From contig JAJEKV010000016.1 of NCBI GenBank assembly GCA_021234155.1, positions 18,909,501-18,973,500 of the forward strand: a stretch of 64,000 bases of DNA, written 5' to 3'. The stretch is from Isoetes taiwanensis (taxonomy: Eukaryota; Streptophyta; Lycopodiopsida; Isoetales; Isoetaceae). Each line of letters starts with the position of its first letter. Position 1 is the stretch's first letter. Both the position numbers and the translations under genes were made by a program. This document shows positions 35,260 to 47,849 of the stretch, piece by piece. A model generated the notes under the pieces. That model saw only the letters and a program-made list of their open reading frames with translations, had not been told where the DNA came from and searched no databases.

Positions 35260-36950
35260 AAGTAATGGTGTTCAACTTTTATGTAAACTCTTAATTCATG
35301 CATGACCTAATAGCCCTTGGTCAAAATGCATCTCAAGACATGAACTACACATGACATTATCGAGGCAAACAGATTGAAATGAGAAATATAGCCAAGGTTG
35401 TGTGTGGAATTCAGGGCCATACATGTTGTAGTAACAAAACAATTAACGAGACAAATGCACCACATAAAGTTGTTTTTTTAAGCTAATTCTTATCGTCCCC
35501 CAACAATCAAACATCTATATCATCATGACCACAATCACAACCCACAACTATCTATACACATCCAATATAATGTACCTACGTATATCCAAATTCTTTTGCA
35601 AGATTTATAATACATCACAACAGTTCTAGAATCACATGAACATGACCAAAATTTTTCACATCCAACTCACTTTGGAATAAAACTTTGCACTCATGTTTTC
35701 AAACAGTTATCTGAGTGAGTGGCCAAGTAAGCAGGATATTAGTGCGCAACACCGAGCCCATGTTTACTAGGGTTAAAACTCATCTGTATTAGAATATGTA
35801 ATGGAACCCATTTTAGGATCTACGAATTGTTTCCTCCTGAGGCGCTATTTGATTCCATTATATGAGCTTACCTTTGAGATGAGTTGCCTCACGTGCTTGA
35901 TAATTATGAAACATCGTGAGCAGTTCAAATCAATGACTCGCACGTGCATTCCACTTTTACCCCTACTAAGATGTTATCTGTAGGAGAAGTGAAGATATCA
36001 CGGGAGCATCCAACAAAGTAACATTAGATCCTTGGTGATGTGCTCTATGTGGAGATGTATAATTAGAATTCCATCATGAACTAAAGTACGCCAATGAACC
36101 AGGATAGAATTTTGTGTTATGCTTTTGCAATCCTTGTTCCATGATAAGGACCAAAGATTTCTTCAGGCCCATCTTCATAAAGTCATAGTATCAAGTATTG
36201 TATTGTTTTGAAGTAGCAATTTTGATTGCTTGTAAAAACATGACTTTTGAAGTATGATTTAAGCCACTTCACCCTCGGGATACGGAGGGCAACCCTCCGT
36301 GCGCAGCACCTTGTTTATAATCACAACTTCAACAAGAGTTTTACATGGATTTAAGACCTTGTCCATAAAGCTTTTATACCTAGTCTACAACGTTGGTTTT
36401 CGCTAGTAGCTGCATTTACTCACGACATCAAAAATTATACCAACAACCTGATCGTATCTATTGTCCCCCAGGAATGTCTTCTTCATTGAACAAAATCCAT
36501 CATGTATATTTTTCAATCTCACTGGGTAATGTTATTTTTGTATGCTTAATCACAGAGGCAATGAACAGGAAATGAACGGAGTGAACTTAGTTGCCCACAT
36601 CAACATATTCATATTCCTATCCAGAAAGAACATGTAGAAGAGGATAGAAATAACATGTATAAAAGGTTTTCGCAGAAGAGGTTTCTGCATAACTGGTACT
36701 TCGTCTTGTTGTGCTATGTTCTGAAAGTGTTTGTATGATAGACAACCTGCATTCTTACTCACGCACAACCTTATTGCTTATAGATTTGGTTAGTGATACC
36801 TGATTATGTCTCTGCTTTCATTTGAGAACTTAAACTGCTCATTCTTTACTGGCTTGAACAGGCTTACTCCTCACATATCTACATAAAGTACAAACCAACC
36901 ATAAATTGTTATTAAGTCTCTCTCTGCATTATGTTCACTACACACGAAAA
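35260..36950. other. Gene-free stretch
   Basis: No recognised gene. A small hairpin CGGAGGG-CAA-CCCTCCG lies near 36281-36297. A plus-strand stretch near 35810-35950 reads RIYELFPPEALFDSII in one frame but is broken by stops and was not matched to a family. Confidence 0.4.
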
Positions 36951-36963
36951 ACCAATTGTTAAA

Positions 36964-37794
36964 CTACAGAAAACACACCGGGCCTGCAAGAGGTGAGAAG
37001 GTGCTCCTAGCTCTTGGTTTTGGAAATGATTTGAACACAAAGCTTGAACTGTTTCCTAGCTCTGAGCTCTTCTCTTTTGCTGGCTCTGATGCTGTAGGGC
37101 CACGGCTCCTATTAAGGAAAGAAGGCAGCGAAAATGTTCCAGTCGTTGAAAATGGCTCTGCCCACTTTAAAATGGCGTGAAACAAGAAGACTTTTGAGGC
37201 ATCATTTCGAATACAAGCACAACATTCATCTTAATTAAAAGGAATATAAAATGCAAGGCAAGTTCAAGGGCATTACCTGTGATGTTGACAGAAGAACTGG
37301 AGAATCCAATAAACCTTTTCTACAATACAACTGCTGAGGTAAAATTGCCATGAAAATTGCAGTCAATAATGTTTCCAGGATGGACGATTGTACATTTCAA
37401 AATAAAACAAATAATTTCGCATCAGAATAGAATACCTTATATTCTGAAGCCACTTCACTCTCTTTAGATGTATGCTTCCTTGCATAATCGAGCCCCTCCT
37501 GTATGTATGAAAAAAACATGGCTATAAACGCATGGCTTAAATTCATGTATGCATCTAATCTAACATCGTCACCATTCATCACTGGATAAAAAATGGATTA
37601 TCTGGCATTATATCCATAGAGGAAGAGTTAGATTCTTCTTCTAAAGCACCCCTGAAGGAATCAACACAGCTTATTGCACAAGTTTCAAATAGCATATTGA
37701 CATCTTGCAGTTCTTTGCTAGAAACTGCTGGATATCCTTCGACCGTATTTCTCTTGCTCTTAGGTCCTTTCCTCTGCTGAGTGTTGGACAACAA
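36964..37794 (-). CDS. Possible multi-exon gene remnant, unidentified
   Basis: Minus-strand blocks in order: 37794-37582 (AVSSKELQDVNMLFETCAIS then CVDSFRGALEEESNSS), 37580-37397 (NGDDVRLDAYMNLSHAFIAM then FFSYIQEGLDYARKHTSKES) and perhaps 37185-36964. A TTTTTTATCCAG acceptor-like site precedes the second block, and a GTATT donor-like site may follow EVASEYK. The composition looks coding, but no family is recognised. The third block is also open on the plus strand, so its strand is uncertain. Confidence 0.35.
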
Positions 37795-38120
37795 GAGCTT
37801 TCACACGTATACTATCCCTGATGAATCAAGGCCACTGCAAGAAGGGAATTCATAAGAAGTAGTGCAGAAAGAGTTTTCTAGGTCAACAGTTATTAGCATT
37901 GTACATAGAATACCTTTTGCGATAAATGACAAAGATGGTCATGGAATGTACTACCACCTCATAGTCATAATCAAATTCCTTAAAGAAGTCATGAATTATA
38001 TAGAATAGGAAAGGTAAAAAGTATGATGCACCTGCACAGCTAGCTGATTATTGGAAGATTCGAAACTGTTTGTTTGCACAGCATGTTCATGATATGACAG
38101 CTTAATACATCTGCTATGCA

Positions 38121-38305
38121 CAAGAGGAAAAGTAAAAGTAAGTAATAATCTGCATAAACAGAAGAAAACAAATCAAAATCATCCAAGAAATATTGCGATT
38201 AAAAGAACTCGCTACATGCATAAGAGAAAAATGTAAAAGTAGTAATAATCTGCATAAACAGAAGAAAACAAAGCAAATCATCTAAGAAATACTGCAATGA
38301 AAAGT
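38121..38305. repeat. Tandem duplication, ~95 bp unit
   Basis: The segment 'aataatctgcataaacagaa' with flanks occurs twice, near 38144 and 38243, with a few mismatches. Confidence 0.85.
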
Positions 38306-38659
38306 TACCTTCACGCCGAAAGAGATGAAGATCGCTACCGGGAAGCCGAAACTATTGAAAGAGAGGGAGAAATACCGCAATAAAAAGGAGGTCCTTTCCG
38401 AGCTCCCTTCACGGCCTTTTGAGAAGCCGAAACTGTTGAAAAAACCGTTAAAAGCAGGATGCAGCCGCTAAGAGAAGGAAGCTGACAGACGAAGGAGTGG
38501 TAAGGAAATTACTGAATTTTTTCGAATTTCCAGAACCGTTGATGCTGAAAATAGAAGATCCGATGGACAGGAATTTTTTTAGCTTACGTGGCACAACACG
38601 TGGCATAGCTAGAATTGTTGGAAATGGGGCAGCTCGGGTTAGGCAACCCTGCTAAAGAA

Positions 38660-39140
38660 GCAAACACAAGTTAATTGTAGAGTAATGAATATACAACTGT
38701 TTAAGAAATACAGCATATGCACATAATTCTTTGATTATGCAGAAGGATAGCTCTATCTATAACAAGAGCATATCTTAATTGGGGCTTGAACCCATTATAT
38801 CCTTGTAACATCTATAACAAAAGCAGATCCTAATTGAAGCTTCGACCCATATATCCTTTGGGATTGCATGGAACAATAAAAATGTATTAATGATAAAAGA
38901 AAGCAAACATAAGTTAATTGTAGAGTAATGTTAATTGTAGGGTAATGAATATACACCCGTTTAAGAAATATAACATTTAAGAAATACCGCATACGCACAT
39001 AATTCTTTCATTATGCAGGAGGATAGCTCTATCTATAACAAGGGCAGATCTTAATTAGGCCTTGAACCCATTATATAGTTGTAACATCTATAACAAGATC
39101 AGATCTTAATCAAAGCTTGGACCCATATATCCTTGTAACT
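38660..39140. repeat. Tandem duplication, ~240 bp unit
   Basis: Two copies each contain 'gttaattgtagagtaatg', 'aggatagctctatctataac' and 'gaacccattatat'. Inside them are smaller repeats of 'catctataacaa.a.cagatc'. Confidence 0.85.
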
Positions 39141-39149
39141 AGTTCATAT

Positions 39150-40120
39150 CCACAATGACATATATACAAGAAATTTAGCACACGGCGCATATTCCTGTTT
39201 CTACTGTGCAATTTCATATCGGCACATGTTTCAGAATATTATCAACCTTGTTAATTTGAGATTTTCCGGCTTGGTAGAAAATGTCTTTAGAATTTGTTTT
39301 TAATTTGATTTCCTAATATTTTGTGGGTTTTGATGGATGGGAAATATTTCCACACTTCGAAAAATTGAGACCAGTTTCTTCTGTATTATTTTGACTAGGG
39401 TTTTGGGGTTCCTTGGGCTCACCTTGCTCCACGCTTGCAAATTGCAAGGTGTCGAATAGAAAAATACGGCATGGAGGACATTTGAAAAATGAATCATGCC
39501 CTTATAGATATGTTATTGAAGTAAGAATCCAGGCTAAAGTTCGTTTTTGTGATCAGAGATGCATCATGAAGGTCCAAATCTGGCCAAACTCGCCAATAGA
39601 GGATTTTGTAGGAGTAGAATGCACCGTCTTTTTTGTAATTCGGAGCTTTTCAGTTTTGGTTTGACAATTTGGCTGGGACTTCTGTTGGTTTTACCTGATC
39701 TGGCTGGTTCTTCCCCTGTGCATAAGGAGCAAGGCGGGCTATGGATAATGAGTTTTGATGTGTTTTACTAGACAGATAAATTTCTTTGATTTGATTGCTT
39801 ATTTCCCCTTCCGATTTGATAATTGACTATGTGCTTCTTGAATTGCCTTCTCAGTTGTTTTAGAATCATTTGCAGCACAACCAGTTTCATAGCCATCCTC
39901 TAGGCATTTTTAAAGAGATTAGCTCATTTGGGCTCCACAAAAGTCATGACAAGTTTTTAAAGTTTTAGTGTATATTTGGTGTAAAAAGCTTGCATCTTTG
40001 ATCTTCGCAGATATTACAGTTATTACTTTAAATTGGCCTTTATTGTGTTTTTACATTTTGTTTTATTCTAAGGTATGTAATGCAGCAATCCAGATCTCCT
40101 TGGCCAAAGCTATTTGCATT
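39150..40120. other. Gene-free stretch
   Basis: No recognisable gene. A modest plus-strand frame at 39413-39664 has no identified domain. Confidence 0.4.
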
Positions 40121-40127
40121 ATACACA

Positions 40128-40167
40128 GGAAGGAAGGGAGGGAGGGAGGGAGGGAGGGAGGGAGGGA
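40128..40167. repeat. Microsatellite (GGGA)n
   Basis: About eight near-perfect GGGA units, slightly upstream of the SPINDLY-like exon. Confidence 0.97.
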
Positions 40168-40261
40168 CGAGGGAAGCTTGAAGCATGAAGCATATTATGA
40201 TGGAAGCAAGCTGTTAGCATATAACTATTTCTCACTGAAGTTGTGTTATTGTGCATGTATT

Positions 40262-40386
40262 TTGCATAGATATGCTGGTAACATTTCTCTTGCGATTGAG
40301 GCCTATGATTGGTGCATGCAAATTGAGGCCTATGATTGGTGGATGCAAATTGATCCAGAGTTTGAGATGTTGGAATGAAGAATAAG
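40262..40386 (+). pseudogene. SPINDLY-like TPR exon with in-frame duplication
   Basis: The plus strand reads LHRYAGNISLAIEAYDWCMQ-I, matching the last TPR of SPINDLY, a nucleocytoplasmic protein O-fucosyltransferase that regulates gibberellin signalling. A 27-bp tandem duplication repeats EAYDW(C/W)MQI in frame, after which DPE continues. The following RNAGQN-like codons are present but shifted (DNA 'agatgttggaatgaagaata'). The exon ends AATAAG|GTAAGG, a good donor at the position where the known TPR-to-catalytic-region boundary would fall. No catalytic-domain exon was found. It is most likely a stray duplicated exon. Confidence 0.75.
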
Positions 40387-40399
40387 GTAAGGTTGCAAA

Positions 40400-43300
40400 T
40401 GCATCAAAACTCATGAACCCTGCATGCTTTCTTCACTGCTTTGTGCATTAAATTATATTGTTTCTTATAGTATAAAGTTGGAACTCGTTACAAATGTATA
40501 ACAGCAGGAGTAGTGGAAAAGGTATTGGTTTTAAATTTACATGTACTTATCATGAGTAGAGATGTAGACCTAAAGACAGATCAGATAGATGTTTGAAATT
40601 TATAATTGTTTCTAAGATGCATGTGACTGCTAATTTTTAATATTCAGTGAAATTTTTTAAATTCAAAGGCTGGATACACCCCCTTTCTTCTGGTGAACCT
40701 TCAACAATGTATGTGTCTTGCAGACATTGGATTATTAAAAGAGCATCTTGGATTATTCAAGACTATTCTACGTGGAGACAATTCATTGTTATGACCGTTC
40801 TATATGGAGGGAAGTTGATCTTATGCAGTATCATACCCATCACCTTCTGTTGATAAATTTTACCTTACATTCAACACACCACTACAATTCCCCACCACTG
40901 CAATTACGGACTGAATATTATAAGACCACACCGTGCATATGATCATGGTTTTCTTGGTTTTAGACTGGAACTTGGGTATGAGGCGGCTATATTCAAGTCC
41001 ACATATGGCCTGTTTTCTAAAGTCTCATTATATTTTCTATGCTTAACATTTGTGCACGTGAATACTAATAAGCTATAGTGGCAACGGGAATCTTTTGAAC
41101 CCTATGTTTCCTGATGAAGGTTATTCTCTGGTAGGAGATTTTAAAGTCTTACATGTTGGTTTCTCTAGGATTTTCATATGTTATACATTGTAGTTTCTTC
41201 AGAATTGTCTTCATATATTTTCCATCCGAGCATTGCTTATCTCCCTCTTCTTTGGAGATATGAAAGTCTGAATCTTTATTCTGCTTATTTTCGATTATTC
41301 TGATGCTATTTATTTGATGATCATAATTTCTGAGATTATAATTTTAATTTGGAGTTGCATGTTGTTCAGAGCAAATGCTTCAAACTTTAATTGAATAATT
41401 GATATCTCCATCTTACAATCAATTTGCATTGCAAAATAAAAGGCTGATTTGGGGCCTTCGGCTTCTAACCAGTCTAATCAAGTGCATCTTCTTCAGTCTA
41501 AATGAATTATAAGGTTCTTCTGACTAATTAGATAGCGCATTTTTTAAGAACCATGTCAGAAGACATCGTGTGGAAAAAGGGCAATTAATTGTCGCAATCT
41601 CTATTTATGCAGGTAAATGCTTGCAGATTCTTGATGCCACAGCTAAAACTTTAGATTCATTTAACCCTGATAGGTACTCTAGAAGCTTCGATGAGCACAT
41701 ATAGGAGCATAGATTGTCGTGGTATGTATTCTTGCCTTGCCATTTCTGATATTCATGGCAGATGCATGGAAATCTGATTGACAATATATGGGTTAGGACC
41801 TGACGAAAAATACATTCCTTCAAACAAAGTATGCAGGTTGAACTAACTCTAGAATGAAATATGCAGGTTGAACTCACTCTAGAATTGACTATTTGGATTT
41901 GAAATGTTTTGACATAATGTAACAACATGGTACACAACCTGATCTGACACCTTTGTGTTGCCTTAAAGCCATGTGCAGATCTGACAATAAAAAACAAAGT
42001 ATTTTGTTCATGATCAAATTATTGACAGGGCTTTGAACAGTCTTAATGGTTGGAAGTGCCCAGGGCTTCGAATAGTCTCTATGGTTGGAAGTGCCTTGGA
42101 TGATTTCTATGCACAGTAAGAAAGTCTAGCGCACACGTGTGCATAGCCTTTGGTATTCACAAAATAAAAGCGTGCCATCGTGGACTGCAATCACTCCAGT
42201 ACATGCTTAACAGGATGCTGGCCTAAAGCTTCTGGGTTGATGCACTTATCTAATTTAGTGTTGCAAATGTCGTGGAGTTTTTTGAGCTGATATATATGAT
42301 TGGAAAATATGCACTCAAATTAAGCTCAAAACGAAGAAGGTAAGTACTTTGAAGCTGTCGTGTTCAGGTTGTAAACATAATTTGAATTACGCTACTGGAA
42401 GGTTTCAAGTTTTAATTCATTTAGGTTCCAAGTTTTACATCATTTAAATTATGCTACTAGAAGGTTCAAGTTGTGCATGGCTAATTTCTTTGGTTCGGCT
42501 CTGGCACATCATTGATTTGATGCCATCTTTTTCTGATTACTTCCTCCAAGTTATGCTCTTTCCAGTTTTAGAGCATGGCACAGTCTAGGCGCCATACAAA
42601 CAAGATATATTGCTACATTAGCTACATTTGCTGAGCAGAGCTTTATATTGTTGGTTCCCGTGGACGTAAAAATTCATCTTATCTTATTTTATATAGGCAG
42701 CCATCTACCCATTATGTTGACTTTCATCGTTGCATGAGGCACATCTGAAATGACATTTCGAGGACTACTGCAAAAAAGTATCGGACTTTACTGTTCATGT
42801 TCTTTGCATGATAATTTCTTGGGCATTCTGTATTGTATTTATGCGGCTAAAGAACTCTATTTGTTGGAATGTAAATTATCTACAGGTCTCTTTAAAATGT
42901 GTTGAGCATGTTTCAGACTTTTGAGTTCACACTAACAGGTCAGTAAATCAAAAGTATAGGATGCAATTAGACTACATATAAGTTCCTAACATGTCCATCC
43001 ATTATTGCACATTCAGTTGGTGTATTAGTTAGAAGTTTGACTGTTACAATAGATTCTGGTCAATGTCCCATTGTTTTTGCACTTTTGTAGCCAAATTATT
43101 CAGTTGTAGCATTTGACCCTAATGCTTATTTAAACATTTGACCCTATTGCTTAGTTCGGTGAACACTGAAATGTTGTAGCTATTTTGATCAATGTGCCAT
43201 GGTTTTTGCCAATTTTGTAGCAAAAATTATTCTGTTGCAGAATTTGGTCCTTTTGCAAATACGTAATTCACGTGTATCTCTTCATCAACTGCGCATTTCT

Positions 43301-45470
43301 ATAATGGAGTCAAAAAATGGCCCTAACTTATCACCGTCGTAGCTTGGAAACTCTTGCCAATGCATAGCATAACCAGTCCATCATCATTCCAAACACATTA
43401 TTTGGCATTTTACGAGGTGGTCTTGGAAATAAAAATGCACTATTAAATTGCTATCTTGCTCTTTTAAGCTACGATTACCTACAAATTTTATATAGATAGG
43501 AAATATTACACATGATGTACTCTATAATCCTCGACAACGGCACAGATCATATGGTTTTCTATTCGCGCCTGCTTCCATTCAATGTGTGATTAACATACTT
43601 ATGACCACCCTTCCAAAATAAAAAACACACCTCAATAAAAATGCTAAAATTATAGTTCAATTGCAACATAGAAGATTGTTGCGAAAGCCAGGTTTTGTAA
43701 TATAATCTTTGCAGAAGTTGATACATAGCATTTGACTTCCTATTGTTTTGCTTTTGCAATTTTAGGGTTGATAGGGCAATGCGGCAGCAACGGTGTTGTT
43801 TATTGAATGATCAAGTTTTGAGTAATGTGAAACTCATTTTTTGAGTTGATTTTAGAATAATATGAAACTCATTCTTGGAGCCGATTTTCTCTGTTATTCT
43901 ATTCTTTTCCTTTACGTGTATCTCTCCTTTTTGTTTTCTATCAGACATCTAAGTGTGACCTTATTGTCTAAGTGCAACCTTTTGTATTTTTTAAAGTTGT
44001 ACCCATTGTTAAACCATTGAATTGTCATATGTAAACATTGTCATTAAACAGTGCTTTTGAAATAATAAGTGAAGGTATACCACGTCAAACCTTTTGTGCT
44101 TTTCTTTAAGATCTTATCCTATAAATTAGTGCATTAGGTTGAATGGTTTCCCACATCAGCAAGAAGATTATATTCAGAGACGGTCGGGAATACTGCTCAG
44201 TTGATTCAGTTTTAGATTTATAAGACGATAAATCATTCTGCGTTGATAGTGTATTTTCTTTATCAGACGGCTGTAAGAAAAACTTCATGGAGCCATTCTT
44301 GAATTGTTTGAAGCATCTGGGTACTATGTCATTTGCTTTCACAATCCTTTCATCCCCTTATGCTTCTGAAACTATGATTTTGGGGGCTTCCTAGAAGAAC
44401 AATTCCCTAATAGTGTCGTAGATCTTTGTATCAGAATATAATATATATGCAAAACTAGCAAATGATGGTCGTGGTGGTTGGTCGAATAGGCCAATCTTGA
44501 TATTACGCAACCATTTATAATGACATTTGTGTGTAGCTTTATAGACCATAAGCTTGGAAAATAAGTTTCTTAATCTAAATACTCTTTTGAATCAACTTTT
44601 AGGATGTGGAAGAGAGTTGTTTTATTTGACACGCTACTCAAGCCAACACAAAGCTAACAAACAGCCTGCGGGATGTTTAAAAGCAAGTATATTCCCCGTC
44701 TAACAATTTGTAACGCTTTACATATCAGATATGCAAGTTTAGAGACAGGATAGAGGTTCTCAAAGGCATGAAAATATGCAATGCAAGTCAGTCGGTTTCG
44801 CCTAAGTGTAGACCATAGCAATAGCTCAAGAGATTGATATAAAACTATTTGAACACCATAAATGCTTTTCAAAAGAGAAGGTCATCAAAGTAAGTCATCT
44901 CTTTATGTTCCCCAGAAACACCATGACTAACATATATTGAAAATGCTAAAATACATTGAATTTTCTGTTTTTATTATCATCATAACAAAACTTGCAATAA
45001 ATCCTTCTCCAATAACAAAGTTGACACGTCCATTGCAATGAACATATATTTTAGAGGAGATAATGGACATTGAGGACAAAAACCAAGTTACGAAGGGCAA
45101 TATAGAGGGGGAATACAACAATGATTTCTGAATAACATAACGTATCAACTTTGCTCCAACATTAAATGAAGTATTCGCTTCATATTGCAGTGTAAATTTC
45201 TATAGTTTGCTAAAGTCTACCAATGCCTCACTATAAAATCACTTCGACAAAAGTATCATAAAAACAAAGACACCATCAAATTAAATTCATTATTTCTTGC
45301 ACAATGATTTTTTTTTCCTCTTTATTAATGAATCTTAAAGCATTCCTGTATAGCTTGTCCCCTTCAAGCCACATCACCTATTCTGGCCACCAATGAAACA
45401 ACCACCTCTTCAAATTGTTACGACGCCTGGCAACACCGGGCACCATAACTAGTTGAGAATTAGAGTTTAA
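40400..45470. other. Gene-free stretch with many small tandem duplications
   Basis: AT-rich DNA with two-copy repeats at about 41831-41885 (~27 bp, 'atatgcaggttgaact'), 42029-42100 (~37 bp) and 43056-43245 (~130 bp, diverged). A short plus-strand frame at 41606-41703 reads CLQILDATAKTLDSFNPDRY and looks like an exon, but it is unmatched. Confidence 0.5.
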
Positions 45471-45559
45471 ACTTTATATTGTGATTCTGAGGTGCTTACT
45501 CATATTGTTACTTTAGGCATGTGGTTCTTGCGCTCTTGTGTCTACAACATTCTAGAAAA

Positions 45560-46790
45560 TATACTTTTGAAAACTTTCTACGTTGAGCTTGTGCTCTCTA
45601 GAACATTCTACAATCCTCTATAATATTCAAAGACATTCTATTTTGACTATTTGCAGGCTTTCAAAAGAACTTTCTAATAGAATATTCTAAGTATCTAGGA
45701 CATTATAGAACTTCCTGGAATATCCTACAACACCTTAATAAAAAAAGCTTTTTATTTATAGATTGAGGTGCGTACCCACAAGCATATTAAACATTTTAGA
45801 ACAATTCTCTTTTGGTTCTTTGCAAAGTTTCAAAAGGAAATCTCTATTTTTAGACTGAGGTGCTTACCATAAGCATCTGGAACATACTACAACATTCCAA
45901 AATATTTATGTTGGCTCTCATGCACATCTAGAACATTAGAGAACTTTCTAAAACTATCTAAACCATTATAGAACATTCTATTATGACTTTCACAAATTAT
46001 TAAAAAAAAAAAAAAAAAAAAAAATCAACTTTTAGGTGCTTACCCATGACTATCTACATTATTCTAGAACAATCAAGAACATTCTAGAATAGTTTAGAAC
46101 TTCCTAGAACTAAGATTCCCCTGGGTTCTCTAAGAACTTATGAAGATTCCCTTATATTTAGACTCCCTTAGATTTTATGAGATTGCCTTGGGTTCCCTTA
46201 CATTATATGAGATACAAATAGATTCTACGAAGATTCCCCTAGATACTCTAAGACACCATCAAGTTTCCCTTAGATTTTATGAAGATCTTAGATTCCACTA
46301 GATTTTAAGAGATTCCCTTAGACTTATGAATATTTTCTTAGATTTCCTTACATTTTATAAGATTTTTTTAGATTCTCTTAGATTCCTTTACATTCTAGAA
46401 CTTTCTAGAACATTCTAGGACTTTCAGAAACATTCTGAAACTTTCATATAATCCTAGAACTTACTGAATGTATTTCCTTAGATTCCCTTGCATTCCCGTA
46501 GATTCCTTTACATTCTAGAACATTCTAAAACTCACTAGAACAATTTGGGACTTTTTGGAAAGATTCCCTTAGATTCCCTTTCATTCTAGAACTTTCTACA
46601 ATGTTTTGGAACTTTCTAGAAGAATCCCCTTAGATTCCCCCTAGATTCTCTTATATTCTAAAATTTTTGAACTTTCTAAAATAATTTGGAACCTTTTCGA
46701 GCATTCTAGAACTATCTAGAGGATTCTAGAACTTTCTAGAGCTTTCTAGAGCCTTCAAAAACATCTAGAAACTTTCAGAACATTATACTC
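45560..46790. repeat. Degenerate 10-bp minisatellite (TTCTAGAACA), HSE-like
   Basis: Roughly twenty TTCTAGAA-like palindromes, many spaced at 10 bp. At 46393-46415 five TTC/GAA triplets alternate with exact 2-bp spacing, the form of an extended heat shock element. An A-run lies at about 45991-46022. No coding frame. Confidence 0.85.
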
Positions 46791-46860
46791 TATTTATCTT
46801 AATTAAATTATTACCTTTAAGTACAACTAAAACATCAATTTTTTTTATGAATCAATGTTT

Positions 46861-46920
46861 GGTCTAATGGTTAGAAAGGTGGGTTTGGAGGGCAATTACC
46901 AGGGTTCAAATCCTTCAAAC
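46861..46920 (+). ncRNA. tRNA-like / SINE-head-like pol III segment, copy B
   Basis: An A-box-like GGTCTAATGG lies at 46861-46870 and a B-box GGTTCAAATCC at 46903-46913. GTTTGG (46857-46862) can pair with TCAAAC (46915-46920), as in an acceptor stem, but T-stem pairing is imperfect, so it is not a functional tRNA gene. Confidence 0.55.
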
Positions 46921-47111
46921 AACATAAAGCTTTTAAAAATCTCTCGTAATGGGTCGAGCATTCGACGTGAGCCATAGGATCTTGGTCCCAATCAAGGATT
47001 GAGATCTCCCGACGTGGCAAAAATCTAAAGCAACATGAGCCCTAGAAACTCAGTCAATGAAGGGTGGAGATCGTCCCACGTGGCAAAAATCTAAAGCAAC
47101 ATGAGCCCTAA

Positions 47112-47577
47112 GATCGACGATCAAGAACAATCTAGACCATCGGGTCTATTACATATAATTCCTAAAGCCATGTGCACCGTAGGATATGTTCCCAAGCAAC
47201 GTGAGACGTAGGATCTCGGATCAACGATTAGGATCAAGAACTATCTGGACCCTAGGATCAATTACATATAATTCCCAAATCCATGTGCACCATAGGATAT
47301 GTCCCCAAGCAACGTGAACTGTACGATCTCGGATCAACGATCAGGATCAGATCAACGTGGACCATCGGATCATCTATATAGAATCTATATAGAAACTCCC
47401 AAGCCATCTGGGCCGTAGGATACGTCCCAAAGCCACGTAAGCCGTACGATCTCGGACCGACGGTCAAGATCAAGAACAACCTGGACCGTAGGATCGTCTA
47501 TATAGAATCTATCTAAACACTCCCAAGCCATCTGAACCATATGATATGTCCCAAAGCAACGTGAGCCATAAGATCTC
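47112..47577. repeat. Tandem array of four 107-124 bp units
   Basis: Units start at 47112, 47219, 47332 and 47456 with 'gatcgacgatca'-like sequence. Each contains 'ccgtaggat', 'cccaagc' or 'cccaaagc', and ends 'cgtgag.cgta.gatctcg'. Two of them carry a 'ctatatagaatctatata' insertion in place of 'attacatataatt'. Further diverged units precede from about 46960. Confidence 0.9.
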
Positions 47578-47849
47578 GAACCGACGGTCGGATAAGCACG
47601 ACAAACATAAGAACATGTATATGTTAGATATATGAATGTAATGCAATGCTTAAATTGTGTATGGCATACAATGTGCAAATCATAAAGCCATTTCAAAGCT
47701 TTCTCATAAAGCATTTCGAATCCAAACCTGTAACAGTGATCAAAATGATTGCATATTTACAGTCTACACAAAACTAAAGCATTTCTGCTAATAGATCAGT
47801 TTCATATTTTTGCAATGTCTTTATGATGAAAAGGGAAGGATTATCCCTT

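Larger units (their letters stand above)
45480..47600. repeat. Composite repeat, copy B
   Basis: Longer copy of the element at 15737-16600 with the same module order: a TTC/GAA array (about 45560-46790), a tRNA-like segment (46861-46920) and ~110-bp tandem units (to 47600). The shared linkers include 'gaggtgcttaccca..agcat', 'aacataaa.cttttaaaa' and 'gagcattc.acgtgagccata'. An interruption by 'gattcccttagattcc' units enlarges the array. Confidence 0.85.

Noticed and set aside
40128-40167. G-quadruplex regulatory element of a SPINDLY gene
   Set aside because: The adjacent exon is a pseudogene fragment, and the tract is a plain GGGA microsatellite.
46857-46923. Functional tRNA gene
   Set aside because: The T-stem pairing fails and no normal anticodon arm can be drawn. 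Kept only as tRNA-like.
47112-47577. CRISPR-like array
   Set aside because: Units are ~110 bp, imperfect and without unique spacers, in a plant nuclear sequence.
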